A stretch of DNA of 64,000 nt, taken from Planifilum fimeticola (GTDB lineage: Bacteria > Bacillota > Bacilli > Thermoactinomycetales > DSM-44946). Below are positions 8,941 through 17,539 of the stretch, piece by piece. A model generated the notes under the pieces. It searched no databases. It was not told where the DNA came from and saw nothing but the letters and a program-made list of their open reading frames with translations. The stretch lies in the NCBI RefSeq assembly GCF_003001905.1, contig NZ_PVNE01000014.1, forward strand, positions 21,822 through 85,821, written 5' to 3'. Numbering within the stretch: position 1 is the first letter of the stretch; each line of letters starts with the position of its first letter. The position numbers and the translations under genes are program-made.

Positions 8941-9165
8941 GAGCTAGGGCGATATCATCGAATGCGCGGAACAGGTTGTCACCGGGAACCGACTCTTGGC
9001 TCTTTTCCAGGAGGAGGCGGGGTGTCCGGACCGCAAAGCAATAAACGTCAATGGAAAACCGGCGACTTTCCGGCGAGGAAGGATTTGCTTTCCTACTTGA
9101 TTTTGCTTCGCGACAAGGAATAGAGTAAAGATTGGATGATCTGTTTGGAAAAGGGGCCGTTGAGC
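8941..9165 (+). other. Leader region of the LCP gene
   Basis: 225 bases without a gene. A weak promoter pair TTGATT (9097) and TAGAGT (9121) with an 18-base gap could serve the LCP gene. The stretch 8941-9080 is GC-rich with several short inverted repeats (for example CCGG...CCGG around 9058-9072). I could not match it to a riboswitch family. Confidence 0.3.
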
Positions 9166-10056
9166 ATGAAATGGTTGAAAATTTTCCTCGCGCTGTTGAT
9201 CGTCGCCGGCGGGGCCGTCGGGGGGTATGCGTTTTATTTGTACAAATCGATCGAAAAGACGGCCGATCGGATGTATCAACCCGTCACGGGCGAAACGGAG
9301 GCCAAGGAAATCATCGAGAAGGAGAAGCCCTTCTGCATCTTGATTATGGGCGTGGATGAAAGGAAGGGCGATCGCGGCCGTTCCGATACCATGATGGTGA
9401 TGGCGGTCAATCCCCGGAAGGAGTCCGCCCTGCTCTTCAACATTCCGCGGGATACGCGCACCGAAATCGTAGGTCGCGGGACCCAGGACAAAATCAACCA
9501 CGCCTATGCCTACGGCGGGGTGAAGATGTCCATCGAGACGGTGGAACAATTTCTCGATGTCCCGGTCGATTACTACGCAAAGGTGAATATGCAGGGATTT
9601 GCGAGGATCGTGGATGCGCTGGGAGGGGTGGAGGTGGACAATCCTTTCGCCTTTCAGTATGGTGGACACACCTTTGAGAAGGGGCGCATCCATCTGGACG
9701 GCGACACGGCCTTGAAATATGCGCGCATGCGCTATGAGGATCCGCGCGGGGATTTGGGCAGAAATGAACGCCAGCGCCAGGTGTTGAAGTCGATGATCAA
9801 GAAGGCGGCATCGCCCGGGATCGTGGCCAATCTGGGCACCATATTGGAGAGCCTGGGATCCAGCGTGACGACCAACATCACCTTTGATGAAATGAAAAAA
9901 TTGGGAGATGACTACCGAAACGCCATTCGGAAGGTTGACACCTTGGAAATCAAGGGGCGCGGACAAAAGATTAACGGCATCTACTATTTGATCGTCAGCG
10001 AGGAAGAAAAGAAGCGGATACGGTCTCTGGTCAAAAAACAGCTGGAACTGGAATAA
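9166..10056 (+). CDS. LytR-CpsA-Psr (LCP) family glycopolymer transferase
   Basis: 296 residues. One N-terminal membrane anchor (about residues 4-25) is followed by an extracellular LCP domain: LIMGVDERKGDRGRSDTMM near residue 62, FNIPRDTRTEIVG near 90, and the Asp/Arg pattern DGDTALKYARMRYEDP, then DLGRNERQRQVL. LCP enzymes move teichoic acid-type polymers from a lipid carrier to peptidoglycan, which fits the envelope polymer genes that follow. The start is ATG 9166, with AAGGGGC about ten bases before it; an upstream in-frame ATG at 9136 is less well placed. Confidence 0.93.
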   Translation: MKWLKIFLALLIVAGGAVGGYAFYLYKSIEKTADRMYQPVTGETEAKEIIEKEKPFCILIMGVDERKGDRGRSDTMMVMAVNPRKESALLFNIPRDTRTEIVGRGTQDKINHAYAYGGVKMSIETVEQFLDVPVDYYAKVNMQGFARIVDALGGVEVDNPFAFQYGGHTFEKGRIHLDGDTALKYARMRYEDPRGDLGRNERQRQVLKSMIKKAASPGIVANLGTILESLGSSVTTNITFDEMKKLGDDYRNAIRKVDTLEIKGRGQKINGIYYLIVSEEEKKRIRSLVKKQLELE

Positions 10057-10220
10057 ATCCCGTTTCATGGACGGAGGACCTGTCTGAAGGTCTGCGGCTG
10101 AAACCCGATCCGGCGGAGGCACACGAAAGGGTATTGTTGGAAAACAAAATATAAAATTTTTTATGATGGAAAACAAATTGTCCGCATAAAGGGAGATAAA
10201 AAATAAATAATTAGATTTAC

Positions 10221-10249
10221 TTGTATGAATTCATTGAGTGTGCTAAACT
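10221..10249 (+). promoter_or_regulatory. Promoter of the first CDP-alcohol phosphotransferase gene
   Basis: TTGTAT (10221-10226) and TAAACT (10244-10249) are separated by 17 bases in an AT-rich stretch. The ribosome binding site lies about 20 bases further on. The match to the vegetative consensus is moderate. Confidence 0.45.
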
Positions 10250-10285
10250 AAATTTTAGACGTTTTTGACGGGGAGAGAGTCATGC

Positions 10286-11149
10286 ATGTACACAATGGAT
10301 GATGTGCGATCGACCTACAAGAAACGCGATGCCTGGTGGACCGTTTTTCTGGTGGATCCGATCGCTTCTCGGATTATGCTGCCCATCGCCAACCACACCA
10401 ATATCACGCCGAATCAGATTACGGTGATTGCGTTCCTACTGGGGATTTTGTCTGCCGTCTGCTTTTTTCAGGGAACCCCCGTTTTTTTGATCGCCGGGGC
10501 CCTGCTGTTTCATTTGAGCTTTACCTTCGATTGCATTGACGGAAAGCTCGCCCGGCTCAAAGGCAACGGAACCATGTTCGGCATGTGGCTGGATTACATG
10601 CTTGACCGGGCGCGGGTCGCTTTGTGTAGTTTGGCGTTGATGACGGGCCAGTTTTTAAAAACCAATGAACCCTTGTTCATCTACTTGGCCTTTCTGATCG
10701 TCTTTTTGGACATGACTCGGTATATGAACGCCCTCCACATATTCAAGATTCGTTCCAAAATGAAGAAGGAAGTCCGGAAGACCTTAAGGCAAATTTACGG
10801 TGAAACTCAGCAGGAGCAGTCCGAGGAGCAGGAGGAGTCTGTCGGGGAAAGAAATTCGAGGGTTGTGGACCTGAATCAATACTTCAAATCCAAGTTCGGG
10901 TTTTATCTTCGCGTGAGAGACTGGTTGGAGAAATATCGGGTCCGGCCTCATCTGTTCAGCGGGATCGAGTATCAAATGTTCATTTTCATCATCGGGCCGC
11001 TTGTCGGATTGATTGAAGAGATGGTTATCATCAGCTCCGTTCTGCTTCTCATCTTTGAGCTGGCCATCTTGTATAAGCTTTGGCTCAGCACCCTGGACTT
11101 CAAAAAAGAGATGGAAAAACTGAAACATAGCCTGCAAAATGTCACGTGA
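10286..11149 (+). CDS. CDP-alcohol phosphatidyltransferase-family membrane enzyme (paralogue 1)
   Basis: 287 residues. The complete family motif is present: DCIDGKLAR, then G and the Asp pair in GMWLDYMLD (D-x2-DG-x2-AR-x8-G-x3-D-x3-D). Such enzymes displace CMP from a CDP-alcohol or CDP-diacylglycerol to make a phosphodiester. Four membrane helices are followed by a charged cytoplasmic insert (about residues 165-205, Gln/Glu-rich) and then two more helices. It is closely related to the gene at 11333: both begin YTM(D/E)DV and share DAWWTV, NITPNQ and GIE(Y/F)QMFIF. The start is ATG 10286 behind GGGGAGAG. The acceptor is unknown. Confidence 0.88.
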   Translation: MYTMDDVRSTYKKRDAWWTVFLVDPIASRIMLPIANHTNITPNQITVIAFLLGILSAVCFFQGTPVFLIAGALLFHLSFTFDCIDGKLARLKGNGTMFGMWLDYMLDRARVALCSLALMTGQFLKTNEPLFIYLAFLIVFLDMTRYMNALHIFKIRSKMKKEVRKTLRQIYGETQQEQSEEQEESVGERNSRVVDLNQYFKSKFGFYLRVRDWLEKYRVRPHLFSGIEYQMFIFIIGPLVGLIEEMVIISSVLLLIFELAILYKLWLSTLDFKKEMEKLKHSLQNVT

Positions 11150-11176
11150 TGGTATCTCCCGAAGGTGAGTGTCGTC

Positions 11177-11197
11177 GGCGGGGGATCCGCCCCCGCC
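11177..11197 (+). terminator. Hairpin after CDP-alcohol phosphotransferase 1
   Basis: An 8-bp GC stem GGCGGGGG/CCCCCGCC with loop ATCCG lies 27 bases after the stop. There is no T-run, so termination is uncertain. Confidence 0.4.
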
Positions 11198-11210
11198 TAG
11201 GGTGCCGGAT

Positions 11211-11254
11211 GAAAAAATTGCGCCGCAACCTTGTTAAAAAGGCAACGGCGCAAT
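11211..11254 (-). terminator. Terminator of the minus-strand envelope operon
   Basis: On the minus strand, ATTGCGCCG pairs with CGGCGCAAT around an inner CCTT/AAGG helix and is followed at once by a six-base T-run. It closes the operon that ends with the gene at 11333. Confidence 0.8.
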
Positions 11255-11332
11255 CTCCTCTCCGTTGAAGGGGAAGCGGCCCCATCCTGCGCTTCTTTGA
11301 CGGCGATATCCCGCGCAGTTTAAAACGGACCG

Positions 11333-12358
11333 TCAACCGGTTTGTTTGGTCTGTTGGCTGGCGGCCTCTTCCGTTTTCGGATCTTTCGGCAGCGTCGCCG
11401 CGATCGATTCCCTGGACTTGAGAATTTTGTTGTGCTCCCTTTCGAAATCCTGGGTGCTCAGCCACATCTTATATATGATGGCCGCCTCAAAGGCGAACAG
11501 GAGGAAAGAGCCGACGAGGATCGTTTCCTTGATGATCCCGAGGATCGGCGCAACGATGAAGATGAACATCTGGAATTCGATGCCGCTGAAGAGGTGCATG
11601 CGGATCCGCTTCGCGAGCAAAAACTCCCGGATTTTCATGTAGGTAGTGAATTTGGACTTAAACGCCTGTTGCAGATCGGCTCTGGAGTTTACCGGGATGT
11701 CCAGGGGAGCGAGGGATTTTGGCCCACCCTTTTCTTGGAGCCCATCCTCGGAGGACTCCTCGTCCTCTTCCCTTTCCTCCGCTTTCTTCTCTTCCGGTTT
11801 CAGAACGATTCCGGCGGCTTCCGCCGTTTCATACAGCTCCTTTCGGGCTTTCCGCAGCTTTTTTCGCATCTCCCGGCGCAGTTTGTACAGGTGAAGGGCG
11901 TTGATGTGACGCGCAAAGTAAGCGATCAAAAACAGAGTCAGTAGGTAAAGGTATGTCACGTCACCGGTGAGACGGAACTGGCCGAAGGCCAAAGCCACGC
12001 CGCAAAGGGCAACGCGGACATGGTCCAGGCTGATGTCCAAAAGGATCCCAAAACTGGTCCCGGTTCCCTTCAGCCGGGCGATTTTTCCGTCCATGCAGTC
12101 GATGATGAAACTGATGTGATACAAAAGCGCCCCGATGACCAGGGCCAGATAGCAGCCCAGGTAAAAACAGAGCGCGGCGGTCATCCCTATAATAAAAGAC
12201 GCGATGGACAGCTGGTTGGGGGTGATGTTGGTCCGGTTGGCCACCGGCAGAATCAGCCGCGCGGCGATGGGATCCACCAACAGCACGGTCCACCATGCGT
12301 CTTTCTTTTTAAAGGTTTCCTTCACATCCTCCATTGTATAAGTGCGTTTATTGCTCAA
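11333..12358 (-). CDS. CDP-alcohol phosphatidyltransferase-family membrane enzyme (paralogue 2)
   Basis: 341 residues with an intact active-site motif, DCMDGKIAR then GILLDISLD. It is a paralogue of the convergently placed gene at 10286, but its charged insert between helices 4 and 5 is longer (about residues 190-245, rich in Glu/Lys: KPEEKKAEEREEDEESSEDG) and it has a Lys/Gln-rich tail. The start is taken as TTG 12358 because the shared YTMEDV segment begins before the first ATG at 12334, and the AAAGGGG at the end of the upstream ABC gene lies 12 bases before it. It is the last gene of the operon running from the glycosyltransferase at 17539. Confidence 0.85.
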   Translation of the reverse strand: MSNKRTYTMEDVKETFKKKDAWWTVLLVDPIAARLILPVANRTNITPNQLSIASFIIGMTAALCFYLGCYLALVIGALLYHISFIIDCMDGKIARLKGTGTSFGILLDISLDHVRVALCGVALAFGQFRLTGDVTYLYLLTLFLIAYFARHINALHLYKLRREMRKKLRKARKELYETAEAAGIVLKPEEKKAEEREEDEESSEDGLQEKGGPKSLAPLDIPVNSRADLQQAFKSKFTTYMKIREFLLAKRIRMHLFSGIEFQMFIFIVAPILGIIKETILVGSFLLFAFEAAIIYKMWLSTQDFEREHNKILKSRESIAATLPKDPKTEEAASQQTKQTG

Positions 12359-12365
12359 TCTGGGA

Positions 12366-13118
12366 TCACGCCCCTTTCTTCTTCTTTTTCTTTCCTTCCT
12401 TCTGGTATTTGTCGATGATGGCATCGATGTCCCCGATGTCCTTGACTTGTCCCTTCTCCAAAATCAGCCCCCGATCGCAGATGCTCTTCAGGGGAGACAA
12501 GCTGTGAGACACGATCACGAGCGTTTTCCCTGAATCCCGCAGCTCCTCCATTTTGGCGTAGCATTTTTTCTTGAAATCCTTGTCACCCACCGCGAGCACT
12601 TCGTCGATCAGGATGATGTCCGCGTCGATGTGAATGGCGATGGAGAAGCCGAGGCGGGCCTTCATCCCCGAGGAGTAGAATTTCACCGGCGTGTTGATGA
12701 ACTCCTCAAGCTCCGAGAACTCCACGATCTTGGGATAAACCTCTTGGATTTGATCCTTGTTCAGTCCGAAAATGGCGCAGTTGAGGCGGATGTTTTCGGC
12801 TCCTGACAGGTCCCGGCTCAACCCCGCCCCGAGCTCGATGAGGGGGGCCACTTTTCCGTTGACCTGCACCTCTCCTTTGTCGGGATAGATGATTCCGCTC
12901 AGAATTTTGAACAGGGTACTTTTCCCCGCTCCGTTATTGCCGACGATGGCGAAGGATTCCCCCTGCCTGATGGAGAAGGAGACGTCTTTCAGGGCGGTAA
13001 ACTCCGTGTATCGCTTTTCTCCCTTTGTCAAAGAGATGAGGTATCCCTTCAACGTCTTGTCGTAGGCTTTTCGGAAATGTTTGGTCAGATTCCTGACCAC
13101 AATCGCATCCATGGTCAA
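12366..13118 (-). CDS. tagH: TagH-like ABC transporter ATPase for polymer export
   Basis: 250 residues. Walker A is GNNGAGKST, the signature is FYSSGMKARLGFS, Walker B is ILIDEVLAVGD, and the switch His is in IVSHS. The variant signature and the N-terminal extension (LTKHFRKAYDKTLKGYL) are those of TagH/KpsT/Wzt exporters of teichoic acids and O-antigens. It lacks the long C-terminal extension of Bacillus TagH and ends in a poly-Lys tail. It overlaps the stop of the permease gene; translation may start at TTG 13118 or ATG 13112. Its likely job is to energise export of the lipid-linked polymer made by the neighbouring genes. Confidence 0.9.
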   Translation of the reverse strand: MTMDAIVVRNLTKHFRKAYDKTLKGYLISLTKGEKRYTEFTALKDVSFSIRQGESFAIVGNNGAGKSTLFKILSGIIYPDKGEVQVNGKVAPLIELGAGLSRDLSGAENIRLNCAIFGLNKDQIQEVYPKIVEFSELEEFINTPVKFYSSGMKARLGFSIAIHIDADIILIDEVLAVGDKDFKKKCYAKMEELRDSGKTLVIVSHSLSPLKSICDRGLILEKGQVKDIGDIDAIIDKYQKEGKKKKKKGA

Positions 13119-13927
13119 ATCACTTCCCCTACTCTACGATTGAGCCGCTTGAAGACCCCCCAGGAGATGAAAAAGATGACGATCGTAATGATGATGGCGT
13201 AAAAAATCCACTTCATATCGACTCCCTGAGTATCCCCGTAAAAAATGGTGTGATACAGGGAAATCATGACAGCCATGGGATTCAGCAGATAGAAATCGGC
13301 AAACCGCTCGACGAAAGGAGAGTCGCTGTTCATGACGAAACTGATCGGATAAATGATGGGGCAAAGGTACATCCAGGCCCGCATCAGAAGATTGGTGATG
13401 AATTCCACATCCCGGTAGAATACGTTGAGCATGGAAACCAGAAACATGCAGGCCAGGGTAAAGACGGACTGCAACGTCAAAAAGGCCGGAAGCAAGGCCA
13501 ATTTGTCCCAGTGGATCGGATGGCCGAAGGCCAGTGCGACCAAGAGAATCAAGGCGAAGGCCGGGATAAAGTTCACCAGGTTGGAAAGCAGGATGGTGAT
13601 CGGAAAGATCTCCCTGGGGAAGTACACCTTTTTGATGAGGGAGGAGTTGCTGGAAAGCGCTTTGGTTCCCGCCCTCACCGCGTTGCTGAAAAAGGTCCAT
13701 GGAATGAGCCCGGAAAGGATGAACAGGGGGTAATGCTCAATCTTCTCCCCCCCTCTTCCATCGATTCCCAGAATAAGAGAAAACACAATCGTGTAGATCA
13801 CCATCAGTCCCAGCGGTTCCAAGAGAGACCAGAAAAAGCCGAAGAACGAGTTGCGGTATTTGATGCGTACCTCTTTGTGGACGAGAAAATAAAGCAATTC
13901 CTTGTACTTCATCATCTCTGCAAGCAT
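13115..13927 (-). CDS. tagG: TagG-like ABC-2 polymer exporter permease
   Basis: 270 residues with an N-terminal amphipathic segment (RIKYRNSFFGFFWSLLEPLG) and about six membrane helices, the ABC-2 layout of TagG, Wzm and RfbA permeases. LSGLIPWTFFSNAV and FYRDVEFITNLLMRAWMYL are typical. It partners the ATPase encoded next. AAGGAG lies 11 bases before the ATG. The gene sits 14 bases after the dehydrogenase gene in one operon. Confidence 0.9.
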   Translation of the reverse strand: MLAEMMKYKELLYFLVHKEVRIKYRNSFFGFFWSLLEPLGLMVIYTIVFSLILGIDGRGGEKIEHYPLFILSGLIPWTFFSNAVRAGTKALSSNSSLIKKVYFPREIFPITILLSNLVNFIPAFALILLVALAFGHPIHWDKLALLPAFLTLQSVFTLACMFLVSMLNVFYRDVEFITNLLMRAWMYLCPIIYPISFVMNSDSPFVERFADFYLLNPMAVMISLYHTIFYGDTQGVDMKWIFYAIIITIVIFFISWGVFKRLNRRVGEVI

Positions 13928-13941
13928 TCCGGATGAACTCC

Positions 13942-15036
13942 TTATTTCGCTGATGAACCGATCGAGCGATAGCGGTTTTTCGCTTCCTCGGGGAAGACTT
14001 CTTCCAAAATGGAATCGATCTCTTTGTCCGTCAGGTTGAATTCATCGAGGATGGTGTACCGGTTTCGCATGGAGGGAGCCAGACGGATGGCCCGGCGCAT
14101 TTCCTCCTTGGTGTAGCCGATATCCTCATAATGCGTCGGCAGTCCCAGCTTTTCGTAATAGGGGTGAAGCTCCTCCACTTGTTGCCGTTTCCCCTGCAAA
14201 TATTGGGAGATCAGGACGCCGATGGCCACTTGCTCTCCGTGCAGGGCCTTGGCTCCGCAGTGGAAGTCCAGGGCATGGCTGATCAGATGTTCCGACCCGC
14301 TGCAGGGGCGGCTAGAACCGGCCACGGACATGGCGATCCCGCTCATGATCAGCGATTCGGCGGCGGACTTTAACAGGCGGGACCGGTCCAGGTCCCGCCG
14401 GTTGACGGTGTTCATGAAGGACTCGACCGCATTTTTGGCCATCAAGGCGGCGAAGGTGTTCATTTCTTCAACGCCGGCCTGGTGCGCTAGTTGCCAATCG
14501 AACAGGGCGGTTTTGTTGGACAGAAGATCGCCGATTCCGGCGGACACCAGCCGGGGGGGACAGGATGCCAGGATGTCCAGATCGATTACCACCGCCAAGG
14601 GCATCCGGACTCCGATGCTGGTGCTCCTGTTCCTCATTTTGATAACGGCAACCGGCGAGCAGATGGCGTCACTGGAAGCAGCCGTGGGGAACAGGACCAC
14701 CGGCACGTTGCACCGGGTTCCCACCACCTTGGACACGTCCAGGGCCTTTCCGCCGCCGATGCCGAAGATGTAATCGGGGGTTTCCTCCAACACCTTCCGT
14801 TCCAAGCGGTTGATGATGTCCAGCGTGTTGTTTTCGCAGGACAGGATGTGGACCTCTCTCGCCTGGGGCCGGATGGTGTCTCGGATCATTTCGGCCAATT
14901 GGTGGGTATTGTTGCTCCCGCAGATCAGAAACACCTTTTTATCCTTCAACCCTTCGTATATCGGGGTTTTCGGAAGGCGGGAGACGGCGCCGTGTTCAAT
15001 GATCAGATGGATGGGTATGCGAATTTTGTTCGCCAA
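13942..15036 (-). CDS. egsA: sn-Glycerol-1-phosphate dehydrogenase (AraM/EgsA family)
   Basis: 364 residues. NAD-binding and active-site features of the glycerol-1-phosphate dehydrogenase branch of iron/zinc alcohol dehydrogenases are visible: FGIGGGKALDVSK near residue 95, FPTAASSDAICSPVAV near 120, GIGDLLSNKTALFDWQLA near 170, and metal-site histidines in SEHLISHALDF and KALHGEQVAIG. The reaction reduces dihydroxyacetone phosphate to sn-glycerol-1-phosphate. This product is the substrate of PcrB, encoded about 10 kb away, and may also feed the CDP-alcohol genes around it. The start is TTG 15036 behind GGAGTG; a GTG at 15045 overlaps that site. Confidence 0.87.
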   Translation of the reverse strand: MANKIRIPIHLIIEHGAVSRLPKTPIYEGLKDKKVFLICGSNNTHQLAEMIRDTIRPQAREVHILSCENNTLDIINRLERKVLEETPDYIFGIGGGKALDVSKVVGTRCNVPVVLFPTAASSDAICSPVAVIKMRNRSTSIGVRMPLAVVIDLDILASCPPRLVSAGIGDLLSNKTALFDWQLAHQAGVEEMNTFAALMAKNAVESFMNTVNRRDLDRSRLLKSAAESLIMSGIAMSVAGSSRPCSGSEHLISHALDFHCGAKALHGEQVAIGVLISQYLQGKRQQVEELHPYYEKLGLPTHYEDIGYTKEEMRRAIRLAPSMRNRYTILDEFNLTDKEIDSILEEVFPEEAKNRYRSIGSSAK

Positions 15037-15051
15037 TGGGATCACTCCGTT

Positions 15052-15765
15052 TTATTTCAACACGGTTGCGGCCATTTTGCGGGCGGTATCCAGATCGTTG
15101 AAGTCGTCGATTTCGATCCAGGGGTATCCGCGGGTATCCACGCCGGCGATTTTCACGGCATTGACGCAGGCCTCATATACGTTCTCGTACCAGGCATCGG
15201 TGTCACCGGCCTCGATCATCTCCCGGGCCGTGCGGTAGAGAATTTCCAGATCGGCCTTCGCCAGTTTCGAAATTCCGATGTATTCCCCGTTTGCTTCATT
15301 CAGCGGGATTTTTTTGTTGATCTCCGTCAGCCGGCCGTCTTCAAGCTTGACGCGCATGGCTTCTTCGGTGAGCTCCTTTTGCTGGTCCACGAGGATAGCC
15401 GTCGGGGCCTCGTGGTTCAGGAGAAGGGGGATCATGCGCTCGTCGTAAAAATCGTCGGAGTTGATCAGGAGCAAATCATCTCCGATCGATTCAGTCAGCA
15501 AAAAGGAGTAGATGTTGTTCATCGTGTCAAAGTGGGGATTGTAGATGAATTGGATCTCCGTGCCCTCGAAGTGCTCCCGAATCCGTTCCATCTTGTAGCC
15601 GCCGAGAATGTGAATGTCCTTTTCCTTGAAACCGACCTTCAACACGCTTTCCACCTGATATTGCACCAGGGGTTTGTCCTGAACCCGAATCATCGCCTTC
15701 GGTTTATCTTCCGTTTCCGGCCGCAATCGGCTGCCCACACCGGCTGCGAGAATCACTACTTTCAT
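15052..15765 (-). CDS. LicC-like sugar/alcohol-phosphate nucleotidyltransferase
   Basis: 237 residues. An N-terminal nucleotidyltransferase motif LAAGVGSRLRP...KPKAM and a metal-binding INSDDFYDE site are visible, followed by a C-terminal EIDDFNDLDTA like that in LicC and related cytidylyltransferases. Its size and single domain match enzymes that make CDP-choline or CDP-alcohols, and the split pair with the next CDP-alcohol phosphotransferase mirrors the fused IPCT/DIPPS enzymes of inositol phosphate synthesis. Lying between glycerol-1-phosphate dehydrogenase and a CDP-alcohol enzyme, it may activate glycerol-1-phosphate, but this is inference. AAGGAG precedes the ATG. Confidence 0.8.
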   Translation of the reverse strand: MKVVILAAGVGSRLRPETEDKPKAMIRVQDKPLVQYQVESVLKVGFKEKDIHILGGYKMERIREHFEGTEIQFIYNPHFDTMNNIYSFLLTESIGDDLLLINSDDFYDERMIPLLLNHEAPTAILVDQQKELTEEAMRVKLEDGRLTEINKKIPLNEANGEYIGISKLAKADLEILYRTAREMIEAGDTDAWYENVYEACVNAVKIAGVDTRGYPWIEIDDFNDLDTARKMAATVLK

Positions 15766-15786
15766 TTTACGACACTCCTTGAACCC

Positions 15787-16551
15787 TCAATTCGAATTCA
15801 GTGCCTTCAGCACATGGTATAACCGAAACGCTGTCTTTACTCCCCACAGGACGAGAAAGGCAGCGATAAACCAGACGGTCACAGGCAGATTCGACAGGTA
15901 TTCCAGACAGAGCAGCAGGGGGAGCGCGGCGAAGAAGCCGGGCAGCCCGGTGACAAAGGCGACGCATTCCCAAAAGAAGGATGTGGTCCGCATGTCGCTT
16001 ACCGGATCGCTTTCATCGTTTTTGAGATCGGTGTAGTTGTAGGCGAGGGGAATGGCCAAGCCCATCGTGGCAACCAGGGTTGTAAGGTAAATCCCCGAGG
16101 CGGTCCACAGGCCAAGGGGAGTTTCCGCGGTCAAGGCATGAATCGTCAGGGAGAAGGCTGCCAAAATGGGTATGCTTGTGGCACGGATCAGCGTGTCGAT
16201 GAATACTCCCTGCCTGCTGGTGGTCCCCCTGAGTCGGGCCAGTTCGCCGTCGACACAGTCGCACAGATAGCCGAGGTTGTAGGCGAGGACGGCCATCAAC
16301 ATCGCCCAGGGCTCTGCCCAGAGCATGAGCCAGCCCGTAAGGATGAAAAAGAGCAGGCTGAACCAGGTTACTGCGTTGGGGGTTATCGGAGTACTGCGAA
16401 GCAATAGGGTGACGTAGATGGAGATTCTCCTGAGAACATACCAGGTCCAGAGATCTTCCTTCCACCGCGGTTTCTGGCACCGAGCGCGATATTCAAGGAT
16501 CTTGGCTGAATCAACGGGAAGCGTCGGCAAGTTCTTGGGGAGCTCTTTCAT
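15787..16551 (-). CDS. CDP-alcohol phosphatidyltransferase-family protein with altered active site (paralogue 3)
   Basis: 254 residues with about six membrane helices. The motif begins normally (DCVDGELAR) but continues GVFIDTLIR, so the last of the four Asp residues, the proposed catalytic base of the family, is Arg. This may mean a different mechanism, a non-catalytic role, or a shifted base. It is only distantly related to the two paralogues at 10286 and 11333. GGAGG sits 4 bases before the ATG at 16551, so the 41-base overlap with the upstream glycosyltransferase appears real. Confidence 0.8.
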   Translation of the reverse strand: MKELPKNLPTLPVDSAKILEYRARCQKPRWKEDLWTWYVLRRISIYVTLLLRSTPITPNAVTWFSLLFFILTGWLMLWAEPWAMLMAVLAYNLGYLCDCVDGELARLRGTTSRQGVFIDTLIRATSIPILAAFSLTIHALTAETPLGLWTASGIYLTTLVATMGLAIPLAYNYTDLKNDESDPVSDMRTTSFFWECVAFVTGLPGFFAALPLLLCLEYLSNLPVTVWFIAAFLVLWGVKTAFRLYHVLKALNSN

Positions 16552-17539
16552 GATTCCTCCAGTAGTGCTTGCTCAGTAGGCTCGCGGCGGAACCGAAACC
16601 CCGGCTGAAATGGAGAAGGAAAAAACTCAACATGCAGGGGAAAAAGTATTTCCAGCCTTTTTCTTTGACAATGCCCCAGGAAGAGTACGTCAGCAGTATG
16701 AGATAGGTGCCGATCAGCGCGAGCAAGGTGTAACCGGCAAGAGCGCTGAAAAAGGATCCGATGCTCAAAACCAGTCCCACCAGCACGGCCAAAAAGGGAA
16801 TGAGATGGCGCCATCTCAGCACCCCGATTCCCCTTTTGCTGGCCACCATGGTCCATTTGCCGTCGCTGAAGGATTTCTTGATGAAGGCGGACAGGGTGCT
16901 GCGCACGAAATAAGTGGAACGAATGGAGGTGGATAGGAAAAAGGTTCCTCCACGGTTTCGGATCCGGGCATGCATCTCCAGGTCTTCGTTTCGTTTCAGG
17001 GTCTCGTCGAAGTAGCCCACTTTGTCGAAAATTTCCCTTTTATATGCCGCATAAGGTACGGTATCCACATATCCTTCCCAATCCGCTTTGGTTGTTCGAA
17101 ACTTGGAATTGCCGACCCCGAAGGGGTGGGAATAGACATAAGCGTTGACTTCCCCCCAAAAGCCGGTGCCAACGGTCTCCACGATTCCGCCCACGCAGGA
17201 GGCGGAGGGCACCCTTTGCACAACCCGGTAGGTGCTGGACAGAAAATCCCGGGGAATCCGGCTGTGTCCGTCAACGCGAATCACGTACTCCCCATTGGCA
17301 TGCTGGATGCCGAGGTTCCATCCCGTCGCCAATGTTTTCTTCGGATTTTTATATACGCGGATCCGGTCCCGGTGACGCTTCCGGAACGATTCGATGATCT
17401 CCGGACTGCGGTCTATGGACTCCCCGTCCACCACGATGATCTCATACCGGTCCCGGGGAAAGTCCTGATTTAAGATCGCTTCCAACAAGTTTTCCAAATA
17501 TTTTTCTTCGTTTCGGACAACCAGCAGAAACGAAAAAAT
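16511..17539 (-). CDS. Family 2 glycosyltransferase with C-terminal membrane segments
   Basis: 342 residues from an apparent ATT start. The N-terminal strand FSFLLVVRNEEKYLENLL, the IIVVDGESIDRS loop, DGHSRIP (DxD-like) and RNEDLEMHARIR form a GT-A fold family 2 transferase; the last 100 residues contain two or three membrane helices. The first ATG/GTG/TTG is TTG 17497, which would delete the first beta strand and the VRNEE motif. The frame is closed by TGA at 17563, and GAGGAG at 17546-17551 lies 6 bases before ATT 17539. It is the first gene of the seven-gene minus-strand operon. It probably adds a sugar or glycosyl-phosphate to the polymer. Confidence 0.85.
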   Translation of the reverse strand: MFSFLLVVRNEEKYLENLLEAILNQDFPRDRYEIIVVDGESIDRSPEIIESFRKRHRDRIRVYKNPKKTLATGWNLGIQHANGEYVIRVDGHSRIPRDFLSSTYRVVQRVPSASCVGGIVETVGTGFWGEVNAYVYSHPFGVGNSKFRTTKADWEGYVDTVPYAAYKREIFDKVGYFDETLKRNEDLEMHARIRNRGGTFFLSTSIRSTYFVRSTLSAFIKKSFSDGKWTMVASKRGIGVLRWRHLIPFLAVLVGLVLSIGSFFSALAGYTLLALIGTYLILLTYSSWGIVKEKGWKYFFPCMLSFFLLHFSRGFGSAASLLSKHYWRNHERAPQELADASR

